64,000 bases of DNA. Source: Streptomyces sp. NBC_01571 (GTDB lineage: Bacteria; Actinomycetota; Actinomycetes; Streptomycetales; Streptomycetaceae). The stretch is taken from positions 6,448,001 through 6,512,000 of the forward strand of contig NZ_JAPEPZ010000001.1 in assembly GCF_026339875.1 (NCBI RefSeq), read 5' to 3'. Below are positions 33,428-42,415 of the stretch, one piece after another (the first letter of the stretch is position 1; each line of letters opens with the position of its first letter). The notes below the pieces were generated by a model that was not told the DNA's origin, did not search any database, and was given only the letters and a program-made list of their open reading frames with translations. The position numbers were made by a program, and so were the translations under genes.

Positions 33428-34318
33428 TTGCTCCCCCTGCTGCTCGCCCTCCTGACGGCCGCCGCCGTCGCGGGCGCCCTGCTGGGCATCCGCATGATCC
33501 GTGCCGACGCCAAACTGCCCAGCGACCTCGCGCTCGCCCTGGAGGTCGGCGGAACCCGCGTCTCCAAGGCGGATTCCGCCGTCGACCGCCTCGGCATGCG
33601 CTTCGCGCCCACGGTGCTGCGCCTGATGGGCCCCCGCCGCGTCGACGCCAAACGCCGGCGCATAGACATGGCGGGCAACCCCGGGGGTCTGACGCTCAAC
33701 CGCTACGCCGCGCGCCGCGCGGTGTACGGCATCTTCGGTGTCCTGCTGGGGCTGATCTTCCTCACCAACGGCCGGCTCCTGTTCGCCGTGCTCTCGCTGA
33801 CCTTCGGCCTGGTCGCCGCCGACGCCCTCATCTGGCAGGCGGTCCGCGAACGCAAGGAGGCCATCGACCGCATCCTCCCCGACTTCCTCGACGTCCTCGC
33901 GGTCGTGGTCTCGGCGGGCCTCGGCTTCCGCCAGGCACTGGACCGCGTCGCGGAGAAGTACGAGGGTCCCTGGGCGGACGAACTGCGCATCACGCTGCGC
34001 CAGATGGACATGGGCGTCAGCCGCCGGCAGGCCTTCGACGAGCTGCGCAGGCGCAACTCCTCCGAACAGGTCGCCCAGTTCGTGTCGGCGTTGCAGCAGG
34101 GCGAGGAACTCGGCTCCCCGATCGCCGAGACCCTGATCCAGCTGGCCACGGACATGCGCCGGACGGACGCCCAGAACGCCCGCCGCCGCGCGGCCAAGAC
34201 CATCCCCAAGGCGACGATGGTCACCCTCGTCTTCATGCTTCCGGCGACGATGATCCTGATCGCCACGGGAATGTTCCTGGGTTCGGGCACGAACTTCGGC
34301 TCGATCCTGGGCCGCTGA
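33428..34318 (+). CDS. tadC: TadC inner-membrane platform protein
   Basis: 296 aa, second T2SF protein. It has an N-terminal helix, a pair near 100-130 and two at the C-terminus; the cytosolic T2SF block is RILPDFLDVLAVVVSAGLGFRQALDRVAEKYEGPW. The start is the uncommon TTG at 33428, supported by a strong GGAAGGAGG ending 8 bases before it. The stop overlaps the kinase ATG by one base (TGATG). Confidence 0.92.
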   Translation: MLPLLLALLTAAAVAGALLGIRMIRADAKLPSDLALALEVGGTRVSKADSAVDRLGMRFAPTVLRLMGPRRVDAKRRRIDMAGNPGGLTLNRYAARRAVYGIFGVLLGLIFLTNGRLLFAVLSLTFGLVAADALIWQAVRERKEAIDRILPDFLDVLAVVVSAGLGFRQALDRVAEKYEGPWADELRITLRQMDMGVSRRQAFDELRRRNSSEQVAQFVSALQQGEELGSPIAETLIQLATDMRRTDAQNARRRAAKTIPKATMVTLVFMLPATMILIATGMFLGSGTNFGSILGR

Positions 34319-35925
34319 TGAACGCCCGCCGCACGCCGCCGCCCTGGCTGCCGCCTGCCGCGCCGCGACTGCCCCGGCCGGGTGCGCGGCGGAGCCTCCG
34401 GGGGTCCTCACCGGGCCACCCGTGGGCCCCACCGGGCCGCTCGTGGGCTCCGCCTGGCCGTCTGTGGGCCCGGCTGGTCCGGCCGTGGGCACCCGAGCAC
34501 TCCACGAGCCCCGCCGAGCACCCGGAGGCGGGGGGAGAGGGCGCGGCGCAGCGAACGCGGGGAGCCGCGGCGTCGGCGGAACGGGGACGGGCGGGGGAAG
34601 CCGGGCAGGCGACGGCGTCGAGCTGGCCCGAGGGCGCGGGACCCGGCTATCTGGCCGACGACGTCCCCGCCCCCGGCAACGTCCGTCTCCAGCTCAACGC
34701 CCTCCAGGCCCTCTGTCGCCAGGCCTTTGCCGTCCGCCTCGCCGCGATCGCGATCGGCGCCCCCTTCGCGATGGCCAACGCGAGCGACGGCCTGTCCCGC
34801 TACGCGGTCCTGGCCGCCGCCGTCCTCGGCGTCATGGGCTCGTACGCCATGCTCAGGGACTGGGACCGCTTCGGACCCCGCCTCCTCGCGCACCCCACCC
34901 TGATGGCCGTGGACCTGACCTTCGGCGCGGTGCTGCTCCTGACGGCGTCCCCCGCGTCCCCCCTCGCCTACGCGACGGTCTGCACCCCGCTGCTGGCGGG
35001 CCTGCTGTACGGCTGGCGCGGCTCGGGCGTCTTCACGGGCCTGCAGCTGATCGTCCTGGTGACGGTGTACCGGGCCTGGCAGCACCACCCGGGGGCCGGC
35101 GCCAACACCTTCCTGATCGCGGGGTTCTGCGTCGGCGCGGGCATCATCGGCGTCACCCTGCGCAACCTGATGTTCCGCTTCGGCACGGCGAGCCAGGCGC
35201 TGTCCGAGGCGAACTCCCGCCTGGCCGTCGCCGAGGCCGTCGAGTCGGAACGGGCGCGACTGGCACGCGAGATGCACGACTCGGTGGCGAAGACGCTGCA
35301 CGGGCTGGCCCTGGCGGCGGAGGCGCTGGCTGCTGCCGCCTCGGCGGACGGTGCGGACCCGGGCACGCTGAAGCGCCAGGCGACGACGGTCGCGGGGGCG
35401 GCCCGGCGGGCGGCGGTGGAGTCCCGAGACCTTCTGTCGGACCTGCGCCGTCATACGAACCTCACCACGCCGGAAACGGACGTCCTGTCCGAACTCGCCG
35501 GGCAGATCTCGGCGTTCGAGGCGCGCACCCAGCTCCCCACAGAACTCCGTCACCGCGGCGAGCGCCCGGTCCTGCCCTGGGCGACCGCCCGCCACGTCCT
35601 CGCGATCGTGTCCGAGGCGCTGGAGAACACGCACCGGCACGCACACGCGAAGGCGGTGACGGTGGAAGTGGAAGTGAACACCGGCGAAGCCGAGTTCGCG
35701 GTACGGGTGCGGGACGACGGCGTGGGCCCGCCTCCCGGCGCCACCCTCGGCGACCTGACCAGAACCGGCCACTTCGGCCTGCTCGGCATGGCGGAACGCG
35801 CCGCCTCCCTGGGCGGCCGCATCGACCTGACCCGACCCGAGCAAGGAGGGGCCGAGGTCCATCTGGCCCTTCCCCTCGCCCCCACTCCTCCCCACACCCC
35901 CCAAGAGGAGGCCGCACATGCCTGA
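34318..35925 (+). CDS. NarL-type sensor histidine kinase of the Tad cluster
   Basis: 535 aa. Residues 1-115 are Pro/Ala/Gly-rich; 30-60 are a degenerate repeat (HPWAPPG, RSWAPPG, RLWARL, RPWAPE). Six or so membrane helices (about 135-290) follow. HisKA_3 has AREMHDSVAKTLHGL with phospho-acceptor His320; the HATPase shows SEALENTHRHAHA, RDDGVG and GHFGLLGMAERA. It pairs with the downstream regulator and likely controls pilus genes. The repeated N-terminus may not be expressed if a later start is used. Confidence 0.88.
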   Translation: MNARRTPPPWLPPAAPRLPRPGARRSLRGSSPGHPWAPPGRSWAPPGRLWARLVRPWAPEHSTSPAEHPEAGGEGAAQRTRGAAASAERGRAGEAGQATASSWPEGAGPGYLADDVPAPGNVRLQLNALQALCRQAFAVRLAAIAIGAPFAMANASDGLSRYAVLAAAVLGVMGSYAMLRDWDRFGPRLLAHPTLMAVDLTFGAVLLLTASPASPLAYATVCTPLLAGLLYGWRGSGVFTGLQLIVLVTVYRAWQHHPGAGANTFLIAGFCVGAGIIGVTLRNLMFRFGTASQALSEANSRLAVAEAVESERARLAREMHDSVAKTLHGLALAAEALAAAASADGADPGTLKRQATTVAGAARRAAVESRDLLSDLRRHTNLTTPETDVLSELAGQISAFEARTQLPTELRHRGERPVLPWATARHVLAIVSEALENTHRHAHAKAVTVEVEVNTGEAEFAVRVRDDGVGPPPGATLGDLTRTGHFGLLGMAERAASLGGRIDLTRPEQGGAEVHLALPLAPTPPHTPQEEAAHA

Positions 35926-36649
35926 CCAGGCAGTCATCGGCCCGCCCCTCCGTGTACTCGTGGCCGACGACAACCCCGTCGTCCGGGCCGGACTGGCCGC
36001 GCTTCTCGGCGGTCATCCGGACATCGAGGTCGTCGCCGAGGCCGCGAACGGCGAGGACGCCGTGACCGCGGCGACCGCCCATCCGCCGGACGTCGTCCTC
36101 CTCGACGTCCGCATGCCCGGCACGGACGGGCTCACCGCCCTGCCCGACCTGGCCCGGCTCGCTCCCGTGATGATGCTGACGTACAGCCGTGAACCCGAGG
36201 TCGTGGCCGAGGCGTCACGCCGGGGCGCGGTCGGCTATCTCGTCCACGGCGAGTTCACGACGACCGAACTGATCACCGCGGTACGGGATGTGGGGCGCGG
36301 CCCTCGTGTTCTCCCGGATTCGATCGGTGTTTCGTACGAACCGAACAAAATCTCTTCGCACCTGCAACCGTTTGTGGGACAGTCGTCAAAGGCTCACCCC
36401 GGCCATGGAGCAAGGCTCCGCCGCCGTCTGCCCGACCGGCTCGACTTCGACCTGAGTGCGAGGGAGGTGGAGGTGATGGACCTCATCGCCGCCGGCATGA
36501 ACAACCGTCAGATCGCCGCCGCCTGCTTCATCAGTGAGAAGACCGTCAAGAACCACATCAACCGCATCTTCGCGAAGCTGCACAGCTCCTCGCGCAGCGA
36601 GGCGATCGCGCACTGGCTGGGGACGGCGCGGGAGGGGTGGAGCCGGTGA
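35918..36649 (+). CDS. NarL/FixJ response regulator of the Tad cluster
   Basis: 243 aa. The receiver domain has Asp-Asp (ADDNP) and phospho-acceptor Asp63 in LLDVRMPG. A long linker (about 125-170) precedes a LuxR-type helix-turn-helix (LSAREVEVMDLIAAGMNNRQIAAACFISEKTVKNHINRIFAKL). ATG 35918 overlaps the kinase by 8 bases, so they are coupled. It may act on the flp region downstream. Target unknown. Confidence 0.92.
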   Translation: MPDQAVIGPPLRVLVADDNPVVRAGLAALLGGHPDIEVVAEAANGEDAVTAATAHPPDVVLLDVRMPGTDGLTALPDLARLAPVMMLTYSREPEVVAEASRRGAVGYLVHGEFTTTELITAVRDVGRGPRVLPDSIGVSYEPNKISSHLQPFVGQSSKAHPGHGARLRRRLPDRLDFDLSAREVEVMDLIAAGMNNRQIAAACFISEKTVKNHINRIFAKLHSSSRSEAIAHWLGTAREGWSR

Positions 36650-36745
36650 CTCCAGCGCACGGAAGTTGGGCCCCTGGGCCCACTCGGAGTAGGCGGGTTC
36701 TCACGTACGGTGCCTGTGTCAAATTTGGCGGCGTGTGGGAGGGCA

Positions 36746-36997
36746 GTGCTCGTGGTGGCGAAGGACTGGACGCTGAGGGCCGGAGTCCGCGCGGAGCGCA
36801 CGCTGCGCGCCTGGACGGAGACCGTTTCCACCCGGATGCGGGGGAGTGGCCGGGACGCGGGGGCCGGGTTCGTGGAGTACGCGGGTCTGATGATTCTCAT
36901 CGCGGGGATCTACACCCTCATCGATCAACTCGGCCTGAACGGAAGGATCTCGCAGGCGATCGGCAATGCTGTGGACGACGTCGTCGGCGGAGGCTGA
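36746..36997 (+). CDS. flp: Flp major pilin
   Basis: 83 aa from GTG 36746. A basic leader (RAGVRAERTLRAWTETVSTRMRGSGRDAG) ends at the type IVb site G39|AGFVEY, with Glu at +5 and Tyr at +6. A hydrophobic helix (LMILIAGIYTLIDQLGL) forms the pilin core. It polymerises into the Flp fibre. GGAGGG at 36738-36743 fits GTG 36746 or 36752. About 96 bases separate it from the regulator, where a dedicated promoter and a TGGGCCC-N2-GGGCCCA dyad are possible. Confidence 0.88.
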   Translation: MLVVAKDWTLRAGVRAERTLRAWTETVSTRMRGSGRDAGAGFVEYAGLMILIAGIYTLIDQLGLNGRISQAIGNAVDDVVGGG

Positions 36998-37602
36998 GCG
37001 CCGGCCCACCGCGCAGCGATCGAGGGCAGACTCTCCCCATCTACATCTGGCTGACGGGAATCCTGCTCTTCGCCGCATTCGCCTTCTTCGCTTTCGCCCA
37101 AGCAGCGTCCGCCCGCAATGGAGCTCAGTCCGCGGCGGACGCTGCTGCGTTGGCAGCGGCACAGGACGCCCGCGACGAGCTCATGGACAAGCTGGGAGCC
37201 GCCGTCGGCCACGCAGACAACTGGCTGGACTGGCTCGACGGGATACAGGGTCCCGACGGAGTGGGGGCCGACACCGCGGCCCAGCAGTTGGCCGCCGAGA
37301 ACGACTCGACGCTTCGAGGCCTGCAGGCTGTCGAGAGGAACGGCTACCCCGGGTACCAGGCCGACATCCAGACCAACTACACGGTCGGCAGGTCGATCAT
37401 TCCCGGAACCGAGACCAAGCACGCGACCGCGCACGCCGTCGCCGTCATCCAGCCGCGCTGTGATTTCGAACCGGCCGCGGATCCGAAGAAGCCCGTCGAG
37501 CTGAACTGTGACGGCGACATCGTGAACATCGACCCCGGAGATTTCGATCCGGTCGACCTTCCGGACGCGTCCGTGCTGTTCTCTGTGCATTTGGCCGAGT
37601 GA
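36994..37602 (+). CDS. TadG-like pilus protein, start uncertain
   Basis: About 202 aa. It opens with a basic segment (LSAGPPRSDRGQ), then one membrane helix (TLPIYIWLTGILLFAAFAFFAFAQAA) and SARNGAQSAADAAALAAAQDARDEL, the TadG hallmark. The rest is an exported domain with two Cys. No ATG, GTG or TTG exists in frame between the pilin start and the helix; the next upstream in-frame start is 36637, inside the regulator gene. CTG 36994, directly after GGCGGAGG and overlapping the pilin TGA, is the best candidate. A sequencing indel is the alternative. Confidence 0.75.
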   Translation: MSAGPPRSDRGQTLPIYIWLTGILLFAAFAFFAFAQAASARNGAQSAADAAALAAAQDARDELMDKLGAAVGHADNWLDWLDGIQGPDGVGADTAAQQLAAENDSTLRGLQAVERNGYPGYQADIQTNYTVGRSIIPGTETKHATAHAVAVIQPRCDFEPAADPKKPVELNCDGDIVNIDPGDFDPVDLPDASVLFSVHLAE

Positions 37603-37617
37603 GAGGAAGCCGTACCG

Positions 37618-38211
37618 ATGGACTTTCGGCACACCATGAAGGGCCGCAGGGCGCTGAGCGCGGTGGCGATCACGACTGGGCTGCTCCTCACGGTGGCCGG
37701 GTGCGGTGGGAGCGGCGGCGACGGCAAATCAGGCAAGGAGCCGTCGGCTTCCACTCCTGCTCAGAAGAGTTCCGGCGGAAAGGCGAAAGAGAGCAGCGCG
37801 CCTACTGCCGATCAGCCGATCGTCGAGGTCAAGAGCAACGGCATCACGCTCGCGGTCACGTCGGCCAAGCGAGACCAGGGTGGCTTCGTCACCGTCAACG
37901 GCACGGTGACCAATGGCACCTCGGGTCTGTGGATCGGGGCCGAGTGGATCAGTGACGAGAACGAGCTGAAGAAGAACGGCGGGTCCCTGGCAGGGGCAAG
38001 CCTGGTGGACGAGAAGGGCAAGAAGAAATACCTCATCCTGCGGGACACCGAGGGACGTTGCCTCTGCACCAAGTTCCAGGGCGGTGTTTCCCAGGGGGCG
38101 ACCGCCGACTGGTTCGCCCAGTTTCCCGCGCCGCCCGCCGGGACGACAAGCGTGCAGTTCCAAGTGCCGACCATGCCCCCGGCCACCATCGAACTCTCCG
38201 ATGGCGAGTGA
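37618..38211 (+). CDS. lipoprotein of the Tad cluster
   Basis: 197 aa. A lipoprotein signal (GRRALSAVAITTGLLLTVAGC, lipobox VAGC with Cys29) and a Gly/Ser/Lys linker precede a beta-rich domain (ITLAVTSAKRDQGGFVTVNGTVTNGTSG). That domain has the immunoglobulin-like look of exported DUF4352-type proteins. ATG 37618 has AGGAAG upstream. It follows tadG closely and precedes the OmpA gene by 3 bases, so it is probably part of the pilus envelope parts. Confidence 0.82.
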   Translation: MDFRHTMKGRRALSAVAITTGLLLTVAGCGGSGGDGKSGKEPSASTPAQKSSGGKAKESSAPTADQPIVEVKSNGITLAVTSAKRDQGGFVTVNGTVTNGTSGLWIGAEWISDENELKKNGGSLAGASLVDEKGKKKYLILRDTEGRCLCTKFQGGVSQGATADWFAQFPAPPAGTTSVQFQVPTMPPATIELSDGE

Positions 38212-38214
38212 CCC

Positions 38215-38871
38215 ATGGCCCTCACCTCCCGCGCTGCGGCGACCATGTTGACGGCCCTCGCCGTCCTGTCCACGCTGACCCTCACCGGCCCCCACGCGTC
38301 CGCGGACGACGGCGATCCGAGCGCACCGCCGGGCAGCCTCACGACATCACCGCCCCCCGACGTGGACGCGAACAGCCCCGGCCTAAAACTCGCCGACGGC
38401 GCCACCCTCGCCCCCGCCAAGGTGCTGGACATCAAGTCGGTGGTGGAGGACCTCGGCGGGGAGGAGCGGCGGGAGGACACCAACTCGGACGTGACGTTCG
38501 CGCTGCAGGCCGAAGTCCTCTTCCCCAAGGACAGTTCGAAACTGAACCCGGACGCCCGCGCCCGCATCGACGCGATCGCGGACGAGATCAAGGCCCAGAA
38601 GGCGACGACGGTCAGGGTCTTCGGCTTCACCGACAACCTCGGCTCGTACGCCCACGGCCTGACCCTCTCGAAGAAGCGCGCGGAGATCGTCCACGACGAG
38701 CTGGCGGCGGCGCTCGGTTCGACGGACGTCACCTTCGAGGTGCGTGGCTACAGCGAGGACTATCCGATCGCGGACAACACCTCGGAGCAGGGCCGCCGCA
38801 AGAACCGTCGCGTCGAGGTGACCTTCCCACGCGGCGCGTCGAGCGGTACCTCGTCGGGGACCCAGAGCTGA
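38215..38871 (+). CDS. secreted OmpA-family peptidoglycan-binding protein
   Basis: 218 aa. A signal peptide (residues 1-31, ending AHSA-like ASADD) precedes a Pro/Ser linker and a C-terminal OmpA domain (about 95-210). The domain has VLFPKDSSKLNPDARARIDAIADEI, GFTDNLGSYAHGLTLSKKRAE and RRKNRRVEV with the peptidoglycan-contact Asp/Arg. There is no outer membrane, so it probably anchors the pilus to the cell wall. It ends the cluster. Confidence 0.88.
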   Translation: MALTSRAAATMLTALAVLSTLTLTGPHASADDGDPSAPPGSLTTSPPPDVDANSPGLKLADGATLAPAKVLDIKSVVEDLGGEERREDTNSDVTFALQAEVLFPKDSSKLNPDARARIDAIADEIKAQKATTVRVFGFTDNLGSYAHGLTLSKKRAEIVHDELAAALGSTDVTFEVRGYSEDYPIADNTSEQGRRKNRRVEVTFPRGASSGTSSGTQS

Positions 38872-38883
38872 GAGCGTGCTGTC

Positions 38884-39459
38884 ATGAGAAAGATCGTGCT
38901 GATGATGTCGGTGTCCCTCGACGGGTACATCGAGGGACCGCACCGCGAGATCGACTGGCACCGGGTCGACGAGGAACTGCACCGGCACTTCAACGAGGAG
39001 ATCAGCCGCTTCGGCGCCCTGCTGGACGGCCGGGTGACGCACGAGCTGATGGCCGCGTACTGGCCGACCGCCGACCAGGACCCCGCCGGCACCCCCACCG
39101 AGGCCGAGTTCGCCGGGATCTGGCGGGACATCCCGAAGATCGTGTACTCACGGACGCTGGAGCGGGCCGACTGGAACACCACCGTGGTACGGGACGTCGT
39201 ACCGGAGGAGGTCCGGGCGCTCAAGGAGCAGCCGGGCGGGGACCTGGGCCTGGGCGGCGCCGACCTCGCCGCCTCGTTCCTGCGGCACGACCTGGTCGAC
39301 GAGTTCCGGATCTACGTCCATCCGGTGCTGATCGGCGGCGGGAAACGCCTGTTCCCGCAGGCGGACGCCCTGACCGCGCTGCGGCTCACCGAGACCCGCA
39401 CCTTCGGCAACGGGGTCGTACTCCTGCGGTACGAGCGAGTGCCGGCGCGGCAAGTGTGA
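38884..39459 (+). CDS. dihydrofolate reductase-like (RibD C-terminal) protein
   Basis: 191 aa, RibD C-terminal/DHFR-like fold. KIVLMMSVSLDGYIEG opens the family; LGGADLAASFLRHDLVDEFRIYVHPVLIGGGKRLF is the NADPH-binding C-part. An NAD(P)H-dependent reductase is expected; the substrate is unknown. It is 12 bases after the OmpA gene but shows no link to pili. Confidence 0.9.
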   Translation: MRKIVLMMSVSLDGYIEGPHREIDWHRVDEELHRHFNEEISRFGALLDGRVTHELMAAYWPTADQDPAGTPTEAEFAGIWRDIPKIVYSRTLERADWNTTVVRDVVPEEVRALKEQPGGDLGLGGADLAASFLRHDLVDEFRIYVHPVLIGGGKRLFPQADALTALRLTETRTFGNGVVLLRYERVPARQV

Positions 39460-39624
39460 AGCATTGATGTGAGGTGTCGTTCGAGTGATCGACGCTCACG
39501 GCACCATTGCTACGGTAAGGATGCGGTAAAGGGGACGGCCGCTCATGGGCCGTGACCGGCTGCCGCAGCGCAGGGATCACGGGGATCACGGGGACCGTAG
39601 GGAACGCGGGAGGGTACGGGTCGT

Positions 39625-40098
39625 ATGGCCTGGGACGAGTGGGAGAAGCTGAAGGCCGACGCGGCCCGGCGGAGCACGACGCACATGCGGCTGAACCAAC
39701 TGCCCGCCGACCCGGGCGGCGGTGGCGGCGCCGATCTGGTGGTCAACCAGGACGACCTGGGCGCCGTGGGCCACGAGGCGTTCATCCTCTACGGAGAGCT
39801 CCACAAGAAGACGGACATCGCGGGTGCCGGCGCCGACAAGGCGGGCGCGGGCTCGACCATGCAGTCAGCCGCGGCTCTGAAATCCCACGGCTTCGAGATG
39901 GGTGGTGCCCTGGAGCAGACGGTCTCGGTGTGGACCTCCCAGGCCAAGTCGGTGCTCCAGGCGTGCGCGCACATCTCCAACCACCTCGACTTCAGCAAGA
40001 AGCTGCACGCGGAGCAGGACGCCGAGATCGCGGCCGTGCTCCAGGGCCGGGACGGCTCGGCGGAGTCGGTGTCCGAACTCGACAAGTACTTCAAGTAG
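39625..40098 (+). CDS. WXG100-like helical protein
   Basis: 157 aa. A disordered Gly-rich N-part (ADPGGGGGADL) precedes two long amphipathic helices (LVVNQDDLGAVGHEAFILYGELHKKTD and MGGALEQTVSVWTSQAKSVLQACAHISNHLDF). This layout is like WXG100/EsxA proteins, though the WxG itself is not obvious. It is directly upstream of the 768-aa protein, 10 bases away, and probably its partner or chaperone. In this region the 39,570-39,600 DNA repeats GGGATCAC. Confidence 0.7.
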   Translation: MAWDEWEKLKADAARRSTTHMRLNQLPADPGGGGGADLVVNQDDLGAVGHEAFILYGELHKKTDIAGAGADKAGAGSTMQSAAALKSHGFEMGGALEQTVSVWTSQAKSVLQACAHISNHLDFSKKLHAEQDAEIAAVLQGRDGSAESVSELDKYFK

Positions 40099-40108
40099 GG
40101 GCGCCCGG

Positions 40109-42415
40109 ATGGCACTCACGTTCACGGACCTCGTCGAGGTCGACCTGGGCAGGCTCGACTCCGCCGTCACCGACTGGAAGAACACCGTCGACGGTCTCAA
40201 GACCCAGGCGGAGAACGCCCGCAAGGGCATGCAGGCCAAGTCCGACGCCGCCCGCTGGGCCGGGGTGAACGCCACGGTGACACGGGAGTTCGTGGCCAAG
40301 ACGACCAAGGAGATAGCCGACCTCCACACCGAGGCGAACAGCATCTACCAGGTCCTCGACGACGCCCACACGGAACTCGCGGCCCTCCAGAAGCAGATCA
40401 GGACCGCGGTCCAGACGGACGCCCCCGCTCTCGGCATCCGCGTGGAGGACATCGGCGACGGCAAGGTCCGCTGCTTCTTCCCGCACATCCGGGGCGACAC
40501 GGACGAACGGACGCAGGAACAGCTCGACGCCAGGCAGGAGTTGGAGGGCCGTATCAACGGGCTCCTCGCCCACGCCTCGGAGATCGACGCCTCGGTGGCC
40601 CGCGCCCTGCGCAAGAGCCACGGCGGCGATCCGCACAACGCCGGGCACAGCGCGTACGAGTCCCTGAACGACGCCCAGGTCGAACGCGCGCTGGAACTCG
40701 CCCACAAGGGCGACAAGATGACCGACCAGGAACTGGCCGAGCTCAACCGGCTGATCCGCTACAACGGGCGTGAGAAGGACGGCGAGTTCGCCACCGAGTT
40801 CTACGAGGGTCTCGGCGGGCCGGAGAAGACGCTTCAGTTCTACGCCGAGATGTCCATCGACGGGACCGGCGGGGATGCGTCCAAGGTCCGGCTGGACGGC
40901 GTACGCGACCTCCAGAAGAACATGGGCTTCGCGCTGGCCAACGCCACCGACCCGGACACCGCGCACCATCTGCCGGGCAGTTGGGGCGCCGACTTCCGCC
41001 GCCTCGGCACCCAGGAGATCGGCTGGGAAAAGGGCCAGTGGAACAAGCCGTACGGGTACCAGGTGCTCGGCGGGCTCCTCCGCTACGGGAACTACGACGC
41101 CCGCTTCATCAACCCGATCGCGGAGCACATCACCCAGCTCCACAAGGAAGACCCGTACCGCTTCCTGAACAACAAGCCCATGGGCAGCGAGGACATCTAC
41201 GGCTTCAACCCCTCCGGCAGGCTCGGCACCGGCAACGACCCGCTCAACAGCGTCCTGGAGGCGCTCGGCCACAGCCCGGAGGCCTCGGAGAAGTTCTTCA
41301 CCGACACGCCCACCGCGTACAACGAGGACGGCACGGTCAAGAAGGACGGCAAGGTCGGGTTCGACACCTATCTCGACCTGTTCACCGACAAGGACTTCGA
41401 GTGGACCGTCGACACGAACGACACCAACATTCTCGCCGACGAGGACAAGACGAAGAAGGCGCTGGGCTACGGCCCCGAGGCCCTCGGCCACGCCCTTGAA
41501 TCGGCGACGACGGGGCGCCCGTACGACAGCGACGACACGGCGGACGCGATCCGTCACACGCCCGAGCGGGCCCAGCTTGTCAACGACATCGTCGACAAGT
41601 TCGGAACGAACCCGGAACTGATCCGGCACAACGAGAACGGCGACGTCGACGGGGACTCAGGACCTCTCTACGCCCTGCGTGGCAGCCTGGGGGACATCAC
41701 CGCGGAGTACATGGGCGACTTCCAGCGGGCCATGTACGAGGAGGGCGGTTCCAGCACGCTGTTCCCCACCTTCGGAGCCGAGGCGGGTCTCGATCCGGGC
41801 CACGCGCAGCGCTTCCTGGGCGAGGTGGGGCAGGACCCCGACGCCTATGCGGCCATCACCACGGCCCAGCAGGCCTACACGGCGGACGCGGTGGATCACG
41901 TGATCAATGGGGGTGGTGGCTCGGCCACTTCCATGGACGGTCAGTTGCGTGACGCGGTGGCGCCCGGTGCGGCCATCGCGGGCATCATGAGTGACTCCCG
42001 CGCGGACGCCGTCTACGCGTACCACACGGCCTCCGACACCGACTTCAACGAGGCGGCGGCGGAGAAGCAGAAGTGGGTGGACCGCATCCTCGGCATGGGT
42101 ATGGACAAGGCCGCTGAGCGCGTGCCGGTTCTCGGAGCTCCGCTGGGGTGGGCTTCCGAGGACATCCAGGAATCCATCATGAAGAGCATCGAGCAGGACA
42201 CGACGACGGACGCGGAGCGAGAAGCGGGGGGCGAGTACTCCAACGGGCGCTCGCAGTCCATCCGCTCGGCCGAGGACGCGGTCTCTCGCGCGCTCGTCAA
42301 CCATCAGGACATCAACCCGGACACCGCGGACGCGCTCAAGCGCGCGGCTCGTACGGCCGCGGGCATCAGCCACTCGGACGGGGCGCAATGGAATTCGGAG
42401 AGTGACGCGAATTGA
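40109..42415 (+). CDS. large protein with WXG100-like N-terminus
   Basis: 768 aa, soluble. Residues 1-100 form a helical hairpin with W50-A-G in ARWAGVN, resembling a WXG100 module. Residues 100-768 have no recognised catalytic motif; they are helical and acidic, with family-looking blocks (LNDAQVERALELAHKGDKMTDQELAELNRLI, GSWGADFRRLGTQEIGW). No signal peptide, so export by a type VII-like route is the inference. GGGG precedes ATG 40109. Stop overlaps the lipoprotein TTG. Confidence 0.72.
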   Translation: MALTFTDLVEVDLGRLDSAVTDWKNTVDGLKTQAENARKGMQAKSDAARWAGVNATVTREFVAKTTKEIADLHTEANSIYQVLDDAHTELAALQKQIRTAVQTDAPALGIRVEDIGDGKVRCFFPHIRGDTDERTQEQLDARQELEGRINGLLAHASEIDASVARALRKSHGGDPHNAGHSAYESLNDAQVERALELAHKGDKMTDQELAELNRLIRYNGREKDGEFATEFYEGLGGPEKTLQFYAEMSIDGTGGDASKVRLDGVRDLQKNMGFALANATDPDTAHHLPGSWGADFRRLGTQEIGWEKGQWNKPYGYQVLGGLLRYGNYDARFINPIAEHITQLHKEDPYRFLNNKPMGSEDIYGFNPSGRLGTGNDPLNSVLEALGHSPEASEKFFTDTPTAYNEDGTVKKDGKVGFDTYLDLFTDKDFEWTVDTNDTNILADEDKTKKALGYGPEALGHALESATTGRPYDSDDTADAIRHTPERAQLVNDIVDKFGTNPELIRHNENGDVDGDSGPLYALRGSLGDITAEYMGDFQRAMYEEGGSSTLFPTFGAEAGLDPGHAQRFLGEVGQDPDAYAAITTAQQAYTADAVDHVINGGGGSATSMDGQLRDAVAPGAAIAGIMSDSRADAVYAYHTASDTDFNEAAAEKQKWVDRILGMGMDKAAERVPVLGAPLGWASEDIQESIMKSIEQDTTTDAEREAGGEYSNGRSQSIRSAEDAVSRALVNHQDINPDTADALKRAARTAAGISHSDGAQWNSESDAN

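Noticed and set aside
36637..37602. TadG starting at GTG 36637
   Set aside because: The frame would overlap the regulator end and the whole pilin gene out of frame, with no TadG-like residues before 36994.
39570..39600. CRISPR or iteron signal in GGGATCAC repeats
   Set aside because: Only two short units; too few and too close to be an array.
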